64,000 nt of DNA from Marinobacter segnicrescens (GCF_900111555.1 NZ_FOHZ01000003.1:41767-105766); one strand, 5' to 3'; shown: positions 43,381 through 52,748, counted from the stretch's first letter. Translations and numbers: made by a program. Notes: generated by a model not told the origin, from the letters alone.

Positions 43381-44349
43381 GTGGAACTCACTTTCCTTGG
43401 CACCTCAGCCGGCACACCCACAAGGGCCCGCAACGTTACTGGCCTTGCATTGCAACATGGCGGCCCAAGGCATTGGTACCTGGTTGACTGCGGCGAGGGT
43501 ACCCAGCATCAGCTGCTGAGAACCCGCCTGTCCGTTATGCAGTTGCAGGCAATCTTTGTTACCCACGTCCATGGCGACCATACCTTCGGCCTTCCCGGGC
43601 TTCTGTCCAGTGCCTCCATGAATGGGCGAACAACGCCGCTGCCGATCATCGGTCCACCCCAACTGCGGAACTTCCTGGAAATCACCCTGGCCAGTACCGA
43701 TTCCAGGCTGGGTTTTGAACTGCAGTTTATCAACGCCGAGGCCGACGACTTTCACTGGCAGGACGACGCCGTTGGGGTGACCAGCATTCCCCTGTCCCAC
43801 CGAGTCCCGTGCCGCGCCTTCCGCTTTGACGAGCTGAGGGTTGAGCGCAAGTTGCTGACCAGCAAACTGGAAGCTGATGGTGTGCCCGCCGGACCGGAAT
43901 GGGGGCGCATCCAGAAGGGCGAGGACGTCACCCTGCCCGATGGCCGCTACATTGCCAGCAAGGATTACACCGAGATCCCGCGACCACCACGGCGGGTAGT
44001 GATCGCCGGTGACAATGACACCCCGGAGTTGCTGGCGGGGGCTTGCAGAGAAGCCCACCTGCTGGTCCACGAAGCCACCTACACCCGAAACGTGGCAGAG
44101 CGGGTTGGCCCCTGGCCCCAGCACAGCTCTGCCGAACAGGTAGCGCTGTTTGCCCAGGCAATCGGGCTGCCACACCTGGTACTGACCCACTTCAGTTCCC
44201 GTTACCAGTTTCAGGCCGGTCGCGGCCCGGTAATCGATGAACTGGCCGGCGAGGCCAGCGCGTTCTATGACGGCAACCTGGTGCTCGCCCGGGATTTCAT
44301 GCAACTTCGCCTGAACCGGGATCTCTCCCTGGAAGCACTGGATGCGTAA
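43381..44349 (+). CDS. rnz: Ribonuclease Z / metal-dependent hydrolase of the ElaC family
   Basis: 322 residues. Metallo-beta-lactamase fold: LTFLGTSAGTPTRARNVTGL at the start, the HxHGDH metal motif in FVTHVHGDHTFGLPGLL (about 58-75), SHRVPCRAFRF, AGDNDTPELL and the late HFSSRYQ. These match RNase Z/ElaC, which trims tRNA 3' ends. GTG 43381 with AAGGA upstream is the start. It is divergent from the PQQ dehydrogenase. Confidence 0.92.
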   Translation: MELTFLGTSAGTPTRARNVTGLALQHGGPRHWYLVDCGEGTQHQLLRTRLSVMQLQAIFVTHVHGDHTFGLPGLLSSASMNGRTTPLPIIGPPQLRNFLEITLASTDSRLGFELQFINAEADDFHWQDDAVGVTSIPLSHRVPCRAFRFDELRVERKLLTSKLEADGVPAGPEWGRIQKGEDVTLPDGRYIASKDYTEIPRPPRRVVIAGDNDTPELLAGACREAHLLVHEATYTRNVAERVGPWPQHSSAEQVALFAQAIGLPHLVLTHFSSRYQFQAGRGPVIDELAGEASAFYDGNLVLARDFMQLRLNRDLSLEALDA

Positions 44350-44576
44350 ATATACCCACGAATGAAAATAACAGTAGCTTTTCCCGGGGAAGGTGCGTAG
44401 ATTGGGCGACGTAGGAAAGAGTTAGCAAAGCAGTTCATCAATAAGACGACCTGTCAGTAATTGTAGTGTACGTCCTGTTTTTGATCCCGCGCGTTTCTTT
44501 TCCGCACAATGCTGACCAGCCCAACAATGGTCCCTGGCGGCGCATTAATCAGATTGATTTCAGGATATTAAAAGAT

Positions 44577-44783
44577 ATGTCTACAGTTACCGGTACCGTC
44601 AAGTTCTTCAACGAATCCAAGGGCTTCGGCTTTATCACTCGTGAAGGCGGCCCCGACGTATTCGTTCACTTCAGCGCTATTCAGAGCAGCGGTTTCAAGA
44701 CCCTGGCAGAAGGCCAGCAGGTTGAGTTCACCGTTACTCAGGGCCAGAAAGGTCCGCAGGCGGAAAACGTTGTTGCCCTGTAA
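44577..44783 (+). CDS. Cold-shock domain protein (CspA family)
   Basis: 68 residues. Both RNP motifs are present: [10 protein letters not shown] and DVFVHFSAI, with start [16 protein letters not shown]. It is a single cold-shock domain that binds single-stranded RNA or DNA. The leader from the rnz stop is about 230 bases, so a long 5' UTR with regulation is possible. ATG 44577 has CAGGA upstream. A strong terminator follows. Confidence 0.97.
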   Translation: MSTVTGTVKFFNESKGFGFITREGGPDVFVHFSAIQSSGFKTLAEGQQVEFTVTQGQKGPQAENVVAL

Positions 44784-44802
44784 ATAACAGGTCACAGCAC
44801 GT

Positions 44803-44830
44803 AAAAAAGGCAGCTTCGGCTGCCTTTTTT
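44803..44830. terminator. Bidirectional terminator after the cold-shock gene
   Basis: AAAAAAGGCAGC (44803-44814), loop TTCG, GCTGCCTTTTTT (44819-44830): a 12-bp stem with A- and T-runs, able to work for both strands. Confidence 0.93.
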
Positions 44831-44887
44831 AATGCGTGTTATTTATCCCTGACAACTTGCCAGGCACGCCTGCGCAGGCTGCATGCC

Positions 44888-45067
44888 CTACCCAAAGTAA
44901 TGCCGCAATATCCCCAGAATCAGTACCGCCGCCATCAACGGAATGATCCACCGGGAAATCCGGCTTTCATTGATCGCATCCCCCTTCGATGCGTGCTTTT
45001 CCAGCAGCGGCACCAGAATGAACAGGGCAGCGAACAGAACCACCAGTACGATAAATAATGTCGTCAT
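44888..45067 (-). CDS. Small two-helix membrane protein, unknown function
   Basis: 59 residues: two hydrophobic helices (TLFIVLVVLFAALFILVPLL and WIIPLMAAVLILGILRHYF) with a charged loop (EKHASKGDAINESRISR) between. No family is known to me. ATG 45067 gives a clean start; the longer frame to 45103 is less likely. It is downstream of the E2 gene and in the same direction, with a 54-base gap. Confidence 0.65.
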   Translation of the reverse strand: MTTLFIVLVVLFAALFILVPLLEKHASKGDAINESRISRWIIPLMAAVLILGILRHYFG

Positions 45068-45121
45068 GCTAGCTACTATGGTGTGCCCGCGGCCAGGTTT
45101 CAACTTCGGACACAGGTCCTG

Positions 45122-46249
45122 TTACCCGTTCGAATCAACACCAAGGGCCTCCACCAGTGCAGCCATGAACCTTGCCGCCTCACCACCGGTGGCGGCCCGG
45201 TGATCAAAGGTTACTGACAGCGGCATGATACGGCGCACAGCAGGTTTACCCTTGTGTGGCACTACCTTGTCACGAATTTTCCCGGCCCCCACGATCGCCA
45301 CCTGTGGCGGGCTCACAACGGGGTTGGCGTACTGTCCTGTCATGGTACCGAAGTTGGACAAGGTAATAGTAGCGCCCTGCATTTCCCGGGGTGGAATCTT
45401 GCGGGTTGCCACCGCCTCCCGGAGGTTTTCCAGCCCCTGCCGCAGGTCTTCCATGGAGCGGTGATTGACGTCCCGCAGCACCGGCACAAAGAGTCCGTCG
45501 GGTGTATCGACGGCAATGCCGATATGCACCTCATCCAGCAGGCGCCGGCTCAGGTTATCGCCATCGAACCAGCAGTTCAGGGCTGGTGAGGCCTCGCAGG
45601 CGCGGGCCATTCCCTGCACCAGGCGCATGGTAATGTCGGTTCCCTTTTCCCAGTCGTGGATGTCGGCATCCTCAAAGATCGACACCGGCACCACCTGGGC
45701 ATGGGACAGCGCCATGTTCTTCGCCATGGTGCGCCTTGGGCCTCGCAGCCCCTCCGCCTCTCCCAACTGCTTCTGGTGGCTGGCCTGGCGGTGTACGTCG
45801 TCATTGGTAATGAGACCACCGGGGCCACTGCCCTTGATGTTTTCCAGGCTGATACCCAGCCTCTCTGCCAGGGCCCGTACCCCTGGGGTGGCCCGGTTGG
45901 CGCGGGCGCGCTTGCTGGAGGGGGCTGCGCCGATGATGAAGGAGTCCGCCTCGCCCTGACCGTCCCTTGCCTGCGAGGACTTGAGTTCGCCCACGACCGT
46001 ACCGCTGTCGTCGCCTTCTCCCTCGAACGCCAGCAGTGGCTCTCCCGTATGGATAATATCTCCCGCCTCACCGAACAGCCTGGCAATAATGCCCGCCTCC
46101 GGGGATGGCACTTCGACGATGGCCTTGGCGGTCTCCACGCTCACCAGCACCTGGTCCACTTCAACGGTGTCGCCGACCTTCACATGCCATTCCACGATCT
46201 CGGCTTCCGGGAGGCCCTCGCCGAGATCGGGCAACTTGAAATTCCTCAT
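45122..46249 (-). CDS. 2-oxoacid dehydrogenase E2 (dihydrolipoamide acyltransferase)
   Basis: 375 residues. Lipoyl domain with Lys in VSVETAKAIVEVPSPEAG (about K43), an E3/E1-binding peripheral domain (ATPGVRALAERLGISLENI ... GLITNDDVHRQ), and a catalytic domain ending VTFDHRAATGGEAARF. The usual active-site motif is HRxxDG; here it is HRAATGG, with Thr in place of Asp. I believe relatives with this variant exist. It transfers the acyl group to CoA in a multienzyme complex. GGGAG precedes ATG 46249. It is the third gene of the E1alpha-E1beta-E2 operon; no E3 gene follows. Confidence 0.9.
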   Translation of the reverse strand: MRNFKLPDLGEGLPEAEIVEWHVKVGDTVEVDQVLVSVETAKAIVEVPSPEAGIIARLFGEAGDIIHTGEPLLAFEGEGDDSGTVVGELKSSQARDGQGEADSFIIGAAPSSKRARANRATPGVRALAERLGISLENIKGSGPGGLITNDDVHRQASHQKQLGEAEGLRGPRRTMAKNMALSHAQVVPVSIFEDADIHDWEKGTDITMRLVQGMARACEASPALNCWFDGDNLSRRLLDEVHIGIAVDTPDGLFVPVLRDVNHRSMEDLRQGLENLREAVATRKIPPREMQGATITLSNFGTMTGQYANPVVSPPQVAIVGAGKIRDKVVPHKGKPAVRRIMPLSVTFDHRAATGGEAARFMAALVEALGVDSNG

Positions 46250-46282
46250 GACGTTACTCCCTGCTAACCCTCGCACACTGAC

Positions 46283-47311
46283 TCAGAGCGCTATCACCTG
46301 CTCTACGGCTGCCACGATATCGTCCACTTGCGGCAGGTAATGCTGCTCGTTGCGGTAATAGGGCATCACCGTGTCATAACCGGTCACTCGCACTACCGGT
46401 GCCTGGAGGTCCAGGAAGGCGCCTTCCGCAATCGACGCAGCCACCTCGGCACCCACACCACCATTGCGGCAGGCTTCGTGGACAATCACCGCCCGGCCGG
46501 TCTTGGCAACAGAGCACAGCAGGGTTTCCCGATCCAGGGGGCTGATGGTGGCCACATCGATCACTTCCGCCGATACACCCTGTTCCGCCAGACGGTCGGC
46601 AGCCTGCAGGGTTTCCATGATCGACGCGCCCCAACTTATCAGGGTAATGTCGTCGCCCTCCCTCAGGGTAAAACAGGTGTCCAGGGGCAAGGCCTCGCCA
46701 TTGTCCATTACCGTCTGGGTCACAGCCCGGTAGATGCGCTTTGGTTCCAGGAAGATCACCGGGTCCGGGTTACGGATGGCGGCCAGTAACAGGCCGTAGG
46801 CACGCTGGGGCGAGCTGGGAATGACCACACGCAAGCCTGGAACATGGGCAAACAGCGCCTCGGTGCTCTCGCTGTGGTGCTCAGGTGCATGGATGCCGCC
46901 GCCAAACGGAGCCCGGTATACCAAGGGGCAATGGAGCCTGCCACGGGTGCGGTTACGCATACGCGCAGCATGGCTGATAATCTGCTCACAGCCGGCGTAG
47001 ATAAACCCCATGAACTGGAATTCCGCCACCGGCTTGAGCCCCTGGGTAGCCATGCCTACCGCGGTGCCGGCAATCAGGTTCTCGGCCAGTGGAGTGTCCA
47101 TCACCCGCTTGTAGCCGAAGCGCTCCTTCAGACCTACCGTGGCACGGAATACGCCGCCATTGGTGGCGATGTCCTCTCCGAGAACCACCACCGAATCATC
47201 ATTGGCCATTTCCCTTGCGAGGGCCAGGTTGACCGCTTCCACCAGGGTGACCTTGTGGGCAACCGGTGCGCCCTCCCCGTGCCGGATGGCATTCTCTGCA
47301 GACGCATTCAT
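46283..47311 (-). CDS. 2-oxoacid dehydrogenase E1 component, beta subunit
   Basis: 342 residues. Transketolase-type pyrimidine domain: VTLVEAVNLALAREMANDDS, VVVLGEDIATNGGVFRATVG, and AEFQFMGFIYAGCEQIISHA; the C-terminal half has LISWGASIMETLQAADRLAE and VIDVATISPLDRETLL. With the alpha subunit it makes the thiamine-diphosphate E1. GGAGTAAGG precedes ATG 47311, which overlaps the alpha subunit stop by 4 bases. Confidence 0.94.
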   Translation of the reverse strand: MNASAENAIRHGEGAPVAHKVTLVEAVNLALAREMANDDSVVVLGEDIATNGGVFRATVGLKERFGYKRVMDTPLAENLIAGTAVGMATQGLKPVAEFQFMGFIYAGCEQIISHAARMRNRTRGRLHCPLVYRAPFGGGIHAPEHHSESTEALFAHVPGLRVVIPSSPQRAYGLLLAAIRNPDPVIFLEPKRIYRAVTQTVMDNGEALPLDTCFTLREGDDITLISWGASIMETLQAADRLAEQGVSAEVIDVATISPLDRETLLCSVAKTGRAVIVHEACRNGGVGAEVAASIAEGAFLDLQAPVVRVTGYDTVMPYYRNEQHYLPQVDDIVAAVEQVIAL

Positions 47312-48390
47312 GACCTTACTCCTTCGACCTTGCGGGCAAGCCGCTCACGCTGGCCGGCGAGGGCAGCAGGCAATGTCTCGAACAGGTAATCCACCATGGC
47401 AACAGGCGGCTCCGGCGCTTTTTCAAGGTAAACATGAACCGCCTTATCCACCTTGTCCCGGCAGTGAGCCTGGAGCTCTTTCTCCTTGTCTGCGTCCCAG
47501 TGCCCGGCCCGGTGAAGGTAACTCTGCAGGCGCTTGATACCGTCCTTGTCCCAGGCACTTCGCAGCTCGTCCGCGCTACGGTAGCGGGTGGCGTCATCAG
47601 CAGTGGTGTGGTCACCCAGGCGATAGGTCACTGCCTCGATGACCGTAGCGCCCTTGCCCCCATGTGCCCGTTCAAGTGCATGCTCTACAGCCTCGCTGAC
47701 GGCAAAGTAGTCGTTGCCGTCCACGATGTGCCCGGGCAACCCGCCGCTGACAGCCTTCTGGGCAATGGTTTCGCTTCCGGTCTGCAGGCCACGCGGGGTG
47801 GAAATGGCCCACTGGTTGTTGGCCACCACAAACACGACCGGCAGGTGCCAGGCCCCTGCCAGGTTAACGCTCTCCAGGAAATCCCCCTTGGATGTGGCAC
47901 CATCCCCCAGGGTAACCACGACCGCCCGCTTCTCGTCACGGATGCGCATGGCCGAAGCGATACCTACGGCATGGCAACACTGGGTAGCAATCGGAACCGA
48001 TATCGGCAGGTCCTGGGGGCAAAGTTCCCAACCTGCACTGCCGCGCTCGTCGCCGCCCCAATAGAGCAACATGTTGACCATGGGCACCCCTCGCAGCAAC
48101 TGCGTAGCCTGGTCACGGTAATAGGGTACAAATACGTCGTGCCGTTCCATGCACTGACCAATGGCGGTCCCGATAACCTCGTGGCCCAGCACGGAAGGGT
48201 AGGTACCGCATTTGCCGGTTCGCTGCAGGGCGATGATCTTCTGGTCCAGGGTGCGGGCAAGCACCATATTGCGGTAGGCATCGAGCAGACGATCTGCATC
48301 AGCGGACAGTGCCGGTAATTCATCCAGCGGCTCACCGGCATCGTTCAGGTAGCGGACATAGTCCACCGTAAGCTCATAACGGTCTTTCAT
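47308..48390 (-). CDS. 2-oxoacid dehydrogenase E1 component, alpha subunit
   Basis: 360 residues. The ThDP-binding GDGATSKGDFLESVNLAGAW (GDG...N motif) is at about 173-192, with FVVANNQWAIS after it. Also SVLGHEVIGTAIGQCMERHD, PYYRDQATQLLRGVPMVN and YRLGDHTTADDATRYR (the regulatory-loop region). It decarboxylates a 2-oxo acid (pyruvate or a branched-chain acid); the substrate cannot be fixed from sequence. It heads the E1alpha-E1beta-E2 operon and has GAGGAG before ATG 48390. Confidence 0.94.
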   Translation of the reverse strand: MKDRYELTVDYVRYLNDAGEPLDELPALSADADRLLDAYRNMVLARTLDQKIIALQRTGKCGTYPSVLGHEVIGTAIGQCMERHDVFVPYYRDQATQLLRGVPMVNMLLYWGGDERGSAGWELCPQDLPISVPIATQCCHAVGIASAMRIRDEKRAVVVTLGDGATSKGDFLESVNLAGAWHLPVVFVVANNQWAISTPRGLQTGSETIAQKAVSGGLPGHIVDGNDYFAVSEAVEHALERAHGGKGATVIEAVTYRLGDHTTADDATRYRSADELRSAWDKDGIKRLQSYLHRAGHWDADKEKELQAHCRDKVDKAVHVYLEKAPEPPVAMVDYLFETLPAALAGQRERLARKVEGVRS

Positions 48391-48690
48391 CCCCGTCTCC
48401 TCACACCGTGGCTTCCCGGGCTTGTGGCCTGTTGCGTCACGATGGCTGTTGGTGGGTGCCCCGTGGATCTCACGGGCCTGTCCCTATTTTCTAGTCGATG
48501 GTCAGCAATTGTTCAACGGAAACGAGACACGGTTCTCGCTAATGACCACAAACTGAGACGTTATCAGCTATCGTCTTGTTAATGACAGGGAATCGCACCA
48601 GAATTCGCGGCAGCATACTACCTGACGCTTGTCCGGGGCTGCTGCCCTGACACGACAGGCCCGTTCAACAGGACACAAGGACTGAACTCC
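48391..48690. promoter_or_regulatory. Divergent intergenic region upstream of the E1alpha operon
   Basis: No gene is seen in these 300 bases. A possible minus-strand sigma-70 promoter is TTGAAC (48516-48511), 17-base spacer, TAGAAA (48493-48488), about 100 bases before the E1alpha start. Nothing else stands out. Confidence 0.4.
48488..48516 (-). promoter_or_regulatory. Possible sigma-70 promoter of the E1-E2 operon
   Basis: TTGAAC - 17 bases - TAGAAA on the minus strand (4/6 each). Prediction from consensus only. Confidence 0.3.
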
Positions 48691-49503
48691 ATGATCCGAA
48701 GATTTCCCACCTGCTCTCTTCTGATAGCCCTTGCGCTTTTGTCTCTGTCAGCCCGTGCACTGGAGCTCGGTGACCAGGCGGAAGTGCTAACCAGTGAAAG
48801 CGGGATCTCGGCCACCCTCGTGCCCACGGCAGATGGCAGCAAGGCACTGCTCAGGCTCAATGGTGTAGACCATCCGCTGGATGGCGTGGTGATGCTCACT
48901 GAGGTGGAGAAACGCCCGAACGACGAACGGGCCTACCGGGCAGAAATCAATGGCAAGCTTCGCTCGGTCGTGGTGTTTGCCCGCTCCTACTGGGCACCCA
49001 CCGACTACACCGCCTATATTCCGGGGCGTGAAGAGCCCTATGCACTGGTCGCCGACGAAGCGGGCGGTGCATCGGTGGACCGGAAGGCGCTGATGGCTGA
49101 ATACCAGCAGCAAATGGAACAGGGGGTTCAGGCAGAGCTGGCGCGGTTCGATCGTGACGAAGCGCTGAAGCGGCAGCGCCAGGCACTTGCAGCCATCGAC
49201 AAGTCTGCCAGCACCGTCTGCGGCACCAGGGTGAAGACCCGGGTGAACTGGGATGGTCTGGGCGATGAGCAACTCAACAATCTGAGCATCTCCGGATACT
49301 GCGGCCAGGTCGCGGCGGAAATGGAATACCTTTGCCGCAAGGATAGCGGGTTCAAGCAGAAGGTGGCCGAAATTTCCGAGGTGGATTGCGGATTCGGGGA
49401 CGCCCTGGACCTGCGCCGGAACGCAAACAAACTGGTCTTCCAGACCCGGGAGGAGGCCGACAATCAGCGTGAAGCCATCAATGGCTTCCTGCAGAATCTC
49501 TGA
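48691..49503 (+). CDS. Secreted protein of unknown function
   Basis: 270 residues. A signal peptide (SLLIALALLSLSARA) is followed by a small beta domain (LELGDQAEVLTSESGISATL ... VDHPLDGVVMLTEVEK) and a helical coil (LMAEYQQQMEQGVQAELARF, DEALKRQRQALAAI). The C-terminal part has four Cys: TVCGTRV, GYCGQV, YLCRKD and DCGFGD, probably two disulfides in the periplasm. No family is recognised. ATG 48691 is the natural start of the signal. Confidence 0.8.
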   Translation: MIRRFPTCSLLIALALLSLSARALELGDQAEVLTSESGISATLVPTADGSKALLRLNGVDHPLDGVVMLTEVEKRPNDERAYRAEINGKLRSVVVFARSYWAPTDYTAYIPGREEPYALVADEAGGASVDRKALMAEYQQQMEQGVQAELARFDRDEALKRQRQALAAIDKSASTVCGTRVKTRVNWDGLGDEQLNNLSISGYCGQVAAEMEYLCRKDSGFKQKVAEISEVDCGFGDALDLRRNANKLVFQTREEADNQREAINGFLQNL

Positions 49504-49563
49504 AATGGCTCTGCAAATCCCTGGTGACCTATGGCCTGCCGCCTTTCGGGCTACCCGGAAGGC

Positions 49564-50133
49564 TCAGGGCATAACCGTGGCCAGTATTGTGGGGTTGTCC
49601 GATAACGGCAGGGCGATGATCACACCTTCACCCGATGACGGATACACTCCGGTAAGTCGGGTAATATTCACCTGGTGAGATACCAGCACCACTGGTAACC
49701 CCGGCTTCAGCTCGTTCACCAAGGCAATGGTCTGACGCGTCTGCATATCACCGTTTCCCCGTCCGGCAAAGAACGAGTTCAGTGGCGGCCATTCGGTAAC
49801 CTTCCCTATAGCCATTTCCGTTGCCGTGTCCCGGCTACGACACCATTGGCTGGTATAGACCCTGGCCTCGCCAATACCATGTTTCCAGAGCAATTCCTTC
49901 CAGGCGCGGGCCTGCTCGCGCCCCCGGTCATTGAGATTGCGCTGGGTTGAACAGTCATCCAGGGCAAAATTCTCCGGGTCACCCGTACCGGGGGCCAGTG
50001 CGTGGCGCAACATCAGCAAGGCCCTGCCCTCCTGCAGAGCTTTCCAGGCTTCCTCATCAGCCGAGACCGCCGAAGCCGTCAACGCCGAAAGCAGTAGCAG
50101 CAGAGCAGAACAAGCCAGGCGACACAGGATCAT
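49564..50133 (-). CDS. Secreted histidine phosphatase family protein
   Basis: 189 residues. After a signal peptide (CSALLLLLSALTASAVSA) comes LLMLRHALAPGTGDP, the RHx motif (here RHA instead of RHG), NDRGREQARAW, and a second His in VVLVSHQVNITRLTG. It belongs to the periplasmic histidine phosphatases. ATG 50133 follows GGAG; an in-frame ATG at 50154 would add 7 residues. It is divergent from the YaiI gene. Confidence 0.85.
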   Translation of the reverse strand: MILCRLACSALLLLLSALTASAVSADEEAWKALQEGRALLMLRHALAPGTGDPENFALDDCSTQRNLNDRGREQARAWKELLWKHGIGEARVYTSQWCRSRDTATEMAIGKVTEWPPLNSFFAGRGNGDMQTRQTIALVNELKPGLPVVLVSHQVNITRLTGVYPSSGEGVIIALPLSDNPTILATVMP

Positions 50134-50258
50134 GGTTTGGATCTCCAATTTCAACCAGCCATATTATCTACCGTAACCTGCGCCCAACGGACCATCGGCT
50201 ACCATTACCATCCACACGCGGTTACACTCCCGCCAATATCCAAACCGGAACCGTTACC

Positions 50259-50714
50259 ATGCCAATATGGGTCGATGCCGATGCCTGCCCCGTCCCCATC
50301 CGCGAGATTCTGTGCCGGGCCGCCGCCCGCTGGCAGATCAACACCACGTTCATCGCCAATCACTTTATCAAGCTGCCCCCGAGCCCCTGGATTCACGCGC
50401 GGCAGGTACCTCACGGATTCGATGTGGCCGACCAGGAAATCGTCGCCCAACTGACCACCGGAGACCTGGTCATCACCCAGGATATCCCCCTGGCTGCGGA
50501 GGCCATCGAACAAGGCGCTGATGTCTTCAACCCCAGGGGGCAGGCTTTCACCCGCGAGAATATCCGCCAGCGACTGGCCATGCGGAATTTTATGGAAGAG
50601 ATGCGCAGTGCGGGCCAGGTTACGGGTGGGCCAGCAGCGTTCAGCCAACAGGACCGAAAGGAATTTGCCGACCAGCTCGACCGCTGGCTGCAGAAGAATC
50701 ACCGCAAACCCTGA
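50259..50714 (+). CDS. YaiI/YqxD family protein (DUF188)
   Basis: 151 residues. The family motifs are MPIWVDADACPVPIREILCR at the start, ANHFIKLPPSPWI, VADQEIVAQLTTGDLVITQD and VFNPRGQAFTRENI, with conserved Asp that look like a PIN-like nuclease site. The function is not established. ATG 50259 is the family start; a longer frame from 49947 is not supported. Confidence 0.92.
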   Translation: MPIWVDADACPVPIREILCRAAARWQINTTFIANHFIKLPPSPWIHARQVPHGFDVADQEIVAQLTTGDLVITQDIPLAAEAIEQGADVFNPRGQAFTRENIRQRLAMRNFMEEMRSAGQVTGGPAAFSQQDRKEFADQLDRWLQKNHRKP

Positions 50715-50883
50715 CCGAATAATACGCTCGGTTGAAAGTGAGAGGCGCAAGCGTCGGGCAGTAGCATGGAGGCTATAAATGACCAGGACACCCCGGGTAT
50801 TTACCCCCATAGAAAGGCAGCCAGCACCCGGCCAGTGCGGAACAAGGTAACCGGGACTGGCTTTACCTGACTGGCCTGCGAGA

Positions 50884-51099
50884 TTAGCTGTTTTCGATCC
50901 GGAACCCGACCACGAGGCTGACCTGGTAATGGCCTACCTTGCCGTTCTCGATATGCCCCCGGGTTTCCGTCACCTCGAACCACTCCATATTGCGGATGCT
51001 TTTGGCGCACTCTGCGAGGGCATTTTCGATCGCATCCTCGATACCGGTTTTCGACGAACCTACCACTTCGGTCTTTTTGTACACGTGATTGGCTGACAT
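50884..51099 (-). CDS. Dodecin family flavin-binding protein
   Basis: 71 residues. The dodecin pattern is clear: VYKKTEVVGSSKTGIEDAIE at the start, MEWFEVTETRGHIENGKVGH in the middle and YQVSLVVGFRIEN at the end, with the flavin-stacking Trp in MEWFE. Dodecins form dodecamers that store or buffer flavin. AGGAGG lies 8 bases before ATG 51099. Confidence 0.95.
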   Translation of the reverse strand: MSANHVYKKTEVVGSSKTGIEDAIENALAECAKSIRNMEWFEVTETRGHIENGKVGHYQVSLVVGFRIENS

Positions 51100-51235
51100 A
51101 GGATAAACCTCCTGTCGTTTGCTGCATGAAAAGCCACGGCTGTGGCGTTTTGCTCAAGGCTCACGTGTTCAGTGTAGCCCTGACCGGGGAACTTCAACGG
51201 TCAGCAGGCATTACGTATGCTTAAGCTCTGCTGGT

Positions 51236-51325
51236 TCACCCCATGACCAGCAATGATGCGATCAGCATGATGACCATCGCTGTCGCAGCCAGCTTGATAC
51301 CCTCCTTCACTTCCTGTTCGAACAT
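51236..51325 (-). CDS. 29-residue single-helix membrane protein (predicted)
   Basis: An open frame too short for ordinary gene calling. It starts MFEQEVKEGIKLAATAMV and continues with a hydrophobic helix ending LLVMG before a TGA. The N-terminal half is amphipathic and charged; the C-terminal half is a plausible membrane helix. AGGAG sits 9 bases upstream of ATG 51325. It lies alone between dodecin (51099) and the PQQ dehydrogenase (51569). Real expression is unproven. Confidence 0.45.
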   Translation of the reverse strand: MFEQEVKEGIKLAATAMVIMLIASLLVMG

Positions 51326-51568
51326 AGACTTCTTCTCCTGTGATGATTCCTGGACCGGCAAACCCGCTTTGGGCCAGGGTAGTAACAAGTCTCCCCTATA
51401 CTTTAATGATATTCATTCTCGCTTGCAAAGACTATCTCACAGACTCGTCGTATATACCCTCGTTAGGGACTTCAAACATAACTCGCCGGTAATGTTTCTT
51501 TGGTGGCTGGCCCGGTACGGTTGATAAACTCAGGTATGTCCCGCAAACAGCACTCTATGGAGGCACCC

Positions 51569-52693
51569 ATGTCAAAGGCGCTCACTATGGCGACAACACT
51601 GGCGGTAGCAGCCCTGCCTGCATCGCTGGCGGCGGCAACGGTCCACGACTCTGATCAGGCACGGTTCCAGGTCGAAACGGTGGCGTCCGGGCTTGAACAC
51701 CCATGGGCCATCACCTTCCTGCCCGATGGCAGCAAGCTGGTTACGGAGCGAGCGGGACGCCTGCGCATCATTCGTGACGGAAAGCTGGCGGATGAGCCGG
51801 TTGCCGGCGTGCCGGGAGTCGCAGCCCGTGGTCAGGGGGGGCTACTGGACATCCTGCTACACCCTGATTTTGAGCAGAACCGGGTCGTGTTTCTCAGCTA
51901 TGCCCACGCCAACGAGGCGGGCATGACCACGCGGGTGGCACGGGCTGAACTCCGGAATGACTCCCTTGAAAACCTTGAAGTGATCTTCGAGGCGGAGCCC
52001 CGCTCGGGTACCACCCGACATTTCGCCGGACGCATGGTCATTCCCGCCGATGGCTATCTCTACGTGGCGGTCGGCGACCGCGGGGAGATGGATCGCGCCC
52101 AGGACTTCAGCGACGATGCAGGTGCGGTCCACCGGATCACGGTCGACGGCGAGGTGCCTGCCGATAACCCGTTCATGGACCGAGAGAACACCCGGAAAAC
52201 CCTGTTCACCAAAGGCAACCGTAATATTCAGGGGATGACCCTGCACCCGGACACAGGAGCCATCTGGAGTCACGAACACGGCCCCCGCGGCGGTGACGAG
52301 ATCAATATCATAGAAGCAGGCACCAACTATGGCTGGCCGGACATTACCTACGGCATCAATTACAGCGGCACACCCATAACCGACGACACCCACAGGGAAG
52401 GCATGGCACAGCCGCTGCACTACTGGGATCCGTCCATAGCCCCCTCGGGCATGGCGCTCTATACCGGCGAGGACTTTCCCGACTGGCAGGGAGACCTGTT
52501 TGTCGGCGCCCTCAAGATGCAGAAGCTGGTGCGACTGGAGCTGGACGATCGCAGTATAGTTGAGGAGGAAGACCTGATCGCCAGCCTCAACAAAAGGATC
52601 AGAGCCGTCGCCATGGGCAACGATGGCCACCTGTGGCTGCTGACGGACTCGGCCGATGGCGAGGTCCTGAGGCTGGTACCGCCCAGCCCCTGA
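51569..52693 (+). CDS. PQQ-dependent sugar dehydrogenase (Asd/YliI type), secreted
   Basis: 374 residues. A signal peptide (MATTLAVAALPASLAAA) precedes the same propeller fold as the 41693-43264 protein: LEHPWAITFLPDGSKLVTER, GRMVIPADGYLYVAVGDRGE, KGNRNIQGMTLHPD, HEHGPRGGDEINIIEAGTNYG, WDPSIAPSGMALYTGEDFPD. It oxidises sugars with PQQ in the periplasm. ATG 51569 has TGGAGG 5 bases upstream, so it is preferred over other in-frame ATGs. PQQ synthesis genes are not in the window. Confidence 0.92.
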   Translation: MSKALTMATTLAVAALPASLAAATVHDSDQARFQVETVASGLEHPWAITFLPDGSKLVTERAGRLRIIRDGKLADEPVAGVPGVAARGQGGLLDILLHPDFEQNRVVFLSYAHANEAGMTTRVARAELRNDSLENLEVIFEAEPRSGTTRHFAGRMVIPADGYLYVAVGDRGEMDRAQDFSDDAGAVHRITVDGEVPADNPFMDRENTRKTLFTKGNRNIQGMTLHPDTGAIWSHEHGPRGGDEINIIEAGTNYGWPDITYGINYSGTPITDDTHREGMAQPLHYWDPSIAPSGMALYTGEDFPDWQGDLFVGALKMQKLVRLELDDRSIVEEEDLIASLNKRIRAVAMGNDGHLWLLTDSADGEVLRLVPPSP

Positions 52694-52748
52694 GACGGGT
52701 TACCTTACGGAAAGCAACCCTGTGACCCGGAACCGCAGGGTCCAGGGT

